Of a stretch of 6,091 nt of DNA, positions 5,129-6,091 are shown piece after piece (positions within the stretch are counted from its first letter, which is position 1; each line of letters starts with the position of its first letter). The DNA comes from Candidatus Latescibacteria bacterium 4484_107 (GTDB lineage: Bacteria; Latescibacterota; 4484-107). The stretch spans positions 1 to 6,091 of the forward strand of contig MVCQ01000095.1 in NCBI GenBank assembly GCA_002059205.1, read 5' to 3'. The translations under genes and the position numbers were made by a program. The notes beneath the pieces are model-generated. The model was not told the DNA's origin. It saw only the letters and a list, made by a program, of their open reading frames with translations, and ran no database searches.

Positions 5129-6091
5129 CATTTCTTCCCTCCACCAAATTGATCAGCCCTGGAAATGCGATCAATGCGGGCCGCCGGCCCTTGCCTTCTT
5201 CCAGTACCTTTAGCATGCCGGCTTCCTGGAGCTTCCTTAAGATAAGTGTTGAAGTCGTTCGTGTTAGTATGTTTGCGGATTGTTGAAACTGGGTGCTTCG
5301 AAAAATCGGTCGTGAGAAAAGGGCATCCAAGGCCTGTATGGCGTATTGAGAATGAGTGAGATCTACCACGCGGCTTTTCAATTCATCATAAAGGCCCATA
5401 ATCGCCCTGATCGTTTTCGCGTTGTCTTCCGCCTGTTCCGTCAAAGCCGAAAGAAAAAACGTAATCCAACCATTCCAGTCTCCGTTTTCGGAAATCGCCC
5501 CCAACCGTCTGTAATAGACCTCCCGATGTTTCTCCAGGTAGGCGCTCATGTAGAGCATGGGACTTGAGAGCAGTCCCCTGGCATAAAGAAACAGGGGGAT
5601 CAACATCCGCCCAAGCCTGCCGTTGCCATCGAGGAACGGATGGATGATTTCGAATTGCGCCTTGGCTACAGCAAGCTGGACCAGCCGGTCTTTTTCATCA
5701 TGGTGCAGGTATTTTTCCCATACGTCCAACGCTTCAAGCAGCTTGTCGGCTGACGGTGGGACAAAGGTCGCCTCTTCCAGGGAACAGCCCGGCGGCCCGA
5801 TGTAGTTTTGAATCCTTCGGAATTCACCCGGCGCTTTGTTTCTTCCCCTGACGCTTTCAAGGAGGATCGCGTGCAATTCCTTGATCAGATTCAGACACAG
5901 AGAGCGCTTCTTCAGTTTTTCCACCGCCGCCGCCATGGCCAGACGGTAGTTGATAATCTCCTGGATGTCCGCGTGTTTTTCCGGCGTCATCTTCTTGGTG
6001 GGCATGGCTTCATATTCCATCACCTCTTCCATGCTGGCCTGGGTCCCCTCGATGCGAGAGGAGAGCACGGCTTCCTGTGTTGTCAGGGGCG
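5121..6091 (-). CDS. Fic-family AMP-transferase, 5' end outside window
   Basis: Fic proteins usually transfer AMP from ATP to hydroxyl side chains of target proteins. The canonical motif HPFLDGNGRLGR is intact at 5607-5642, including the catalytic His and the phosphate-binding GNGR. Near the visible N-terminus the frame reads EAVLSSRIEGTQAS, which holds the [ST]xxxE[GN] inhibitory helix signature, so this is a self-inhibited class II Fic, with Fic_N-type sequence before the core. The last 60 or so residues (QQSANILTRTTSTLILRKLQ region, then G-K-G-R-R-P) look like a winged helix-turn-helix domain, possibly for DNA binding or autoregulation. The frame stays open to the window end, so the GTG at 6068 is not the start and an N-terminal portion is missing. 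An hsdR relic follows 157 bases downstream, and fic genes are common within type I restriction-modification loci. Confidence 0.93.
   Translation of the reverse strand, partial: PLTTQEAVLSSRIEGTQASMEEVMEYEAMPTKKMTPEKHADIQEIINYRLAMAAAVEKLKKRSLCLNLIKELHAILLESVRGRNKAPGEFRRIQNYIGPPGCSLEEATFVPPSADKLLEALDVWEKYLHHDEKDRLVQLAVAKAQFEIIHPFLDGNGRLGRMLIPLFLYARGLLSSPMLYMSAYLEKHREVYYRRLGAISENGDWNGWITFFLSALTEQAEDNAKTIRAIMGLYDELKSRVVDLTHSQYAIQALDALFSRPIFRSTQFQQSANILTRTTSTLILRKLQEAGMLKVLEEGKGRRPALIAFPGLINLVEGRNVV

Overview
The window carries a run of chromosomal genes from a bacterium that is probably an anaerobe using corrinoid (B12) chemistry. The evidence is a RACo-type corrinoid-activation ATPase next to a QueG-like double [4Fe-4S] protein, together with dispersed repeats (heptamer ACGTTTY tracts and TTGCGAG palindromes) of a kind I associate with Desulfobacterota-like and related environmental genomes. 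The lineage is an inference at low confidence; no rRNA or other decisive marker gene is present.

Layout. The left edge (to 295, + strand) holds the 3' part of a small FlgM-like protein containing two copies of one helical motif. From 296 to 1042 there is no gene I can name: it holds an imperfect palindromic repeat (409-480) and one doubtful minus-strand small ORF with a strong ribosome binding site (514-891). From 997 to 2048 lies a compact + strand RNA-processing operon: a good promoter, tRNA-Arg(ACG), tRNA-Glu(CTC), tadA, tRNA-Ser(CGA), tRNA-Ser(GGA) and a 13-bp hairpin terminator that works in both orientations. TadA is the enzyme that converts A34 of tRNA-Arg(ACG) to inosine, so substrate and enzyme would come from one transcript, with only 8 nt between tadA and the tRNA on either side.

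The rest is on the minus strand, read from the right edge leftwards. First comes a Fic-family AMP-transferase (5121 to the edge, 5' end cut off by the window). Next are a triple TTGTGTAAAG repeat and a weak hairpin. Then there is an unmarked relic of hsdR (type I restriction subunit R): about 65 N-terminal codons with a stop at codon 8, cut off where the next gene starts (4964 to about 4770). It is followed by the full-length RACo-like ferredoxin/ASKHA ATPase (4762-2912), a 10-unit heptamer array starting on that gene's stop codon (2844-2913), and the QueG-like Fe-S protein (2770-2093), which converges on the tRNA operon at the shared terminator.

How the parts fit. fic genes are common inside type I restriction-modification loci, so fic plus the hsdR stub looks like the decayed end of such a locus whose remainder, if any, lies beyond the right edge. 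The breakpoint left the RACo gene using former hsdR codons as its ribosome binding site. The RACo-like and QueG-like proteins are probably one functional unit that reactivates a corrinoid protein encoded elsewhere. The most unusual points are the hsdR relic and its junction, the tRNA-tadA-tRNA sandwich, and the uncharacterised short QueG-like partner of RACo.
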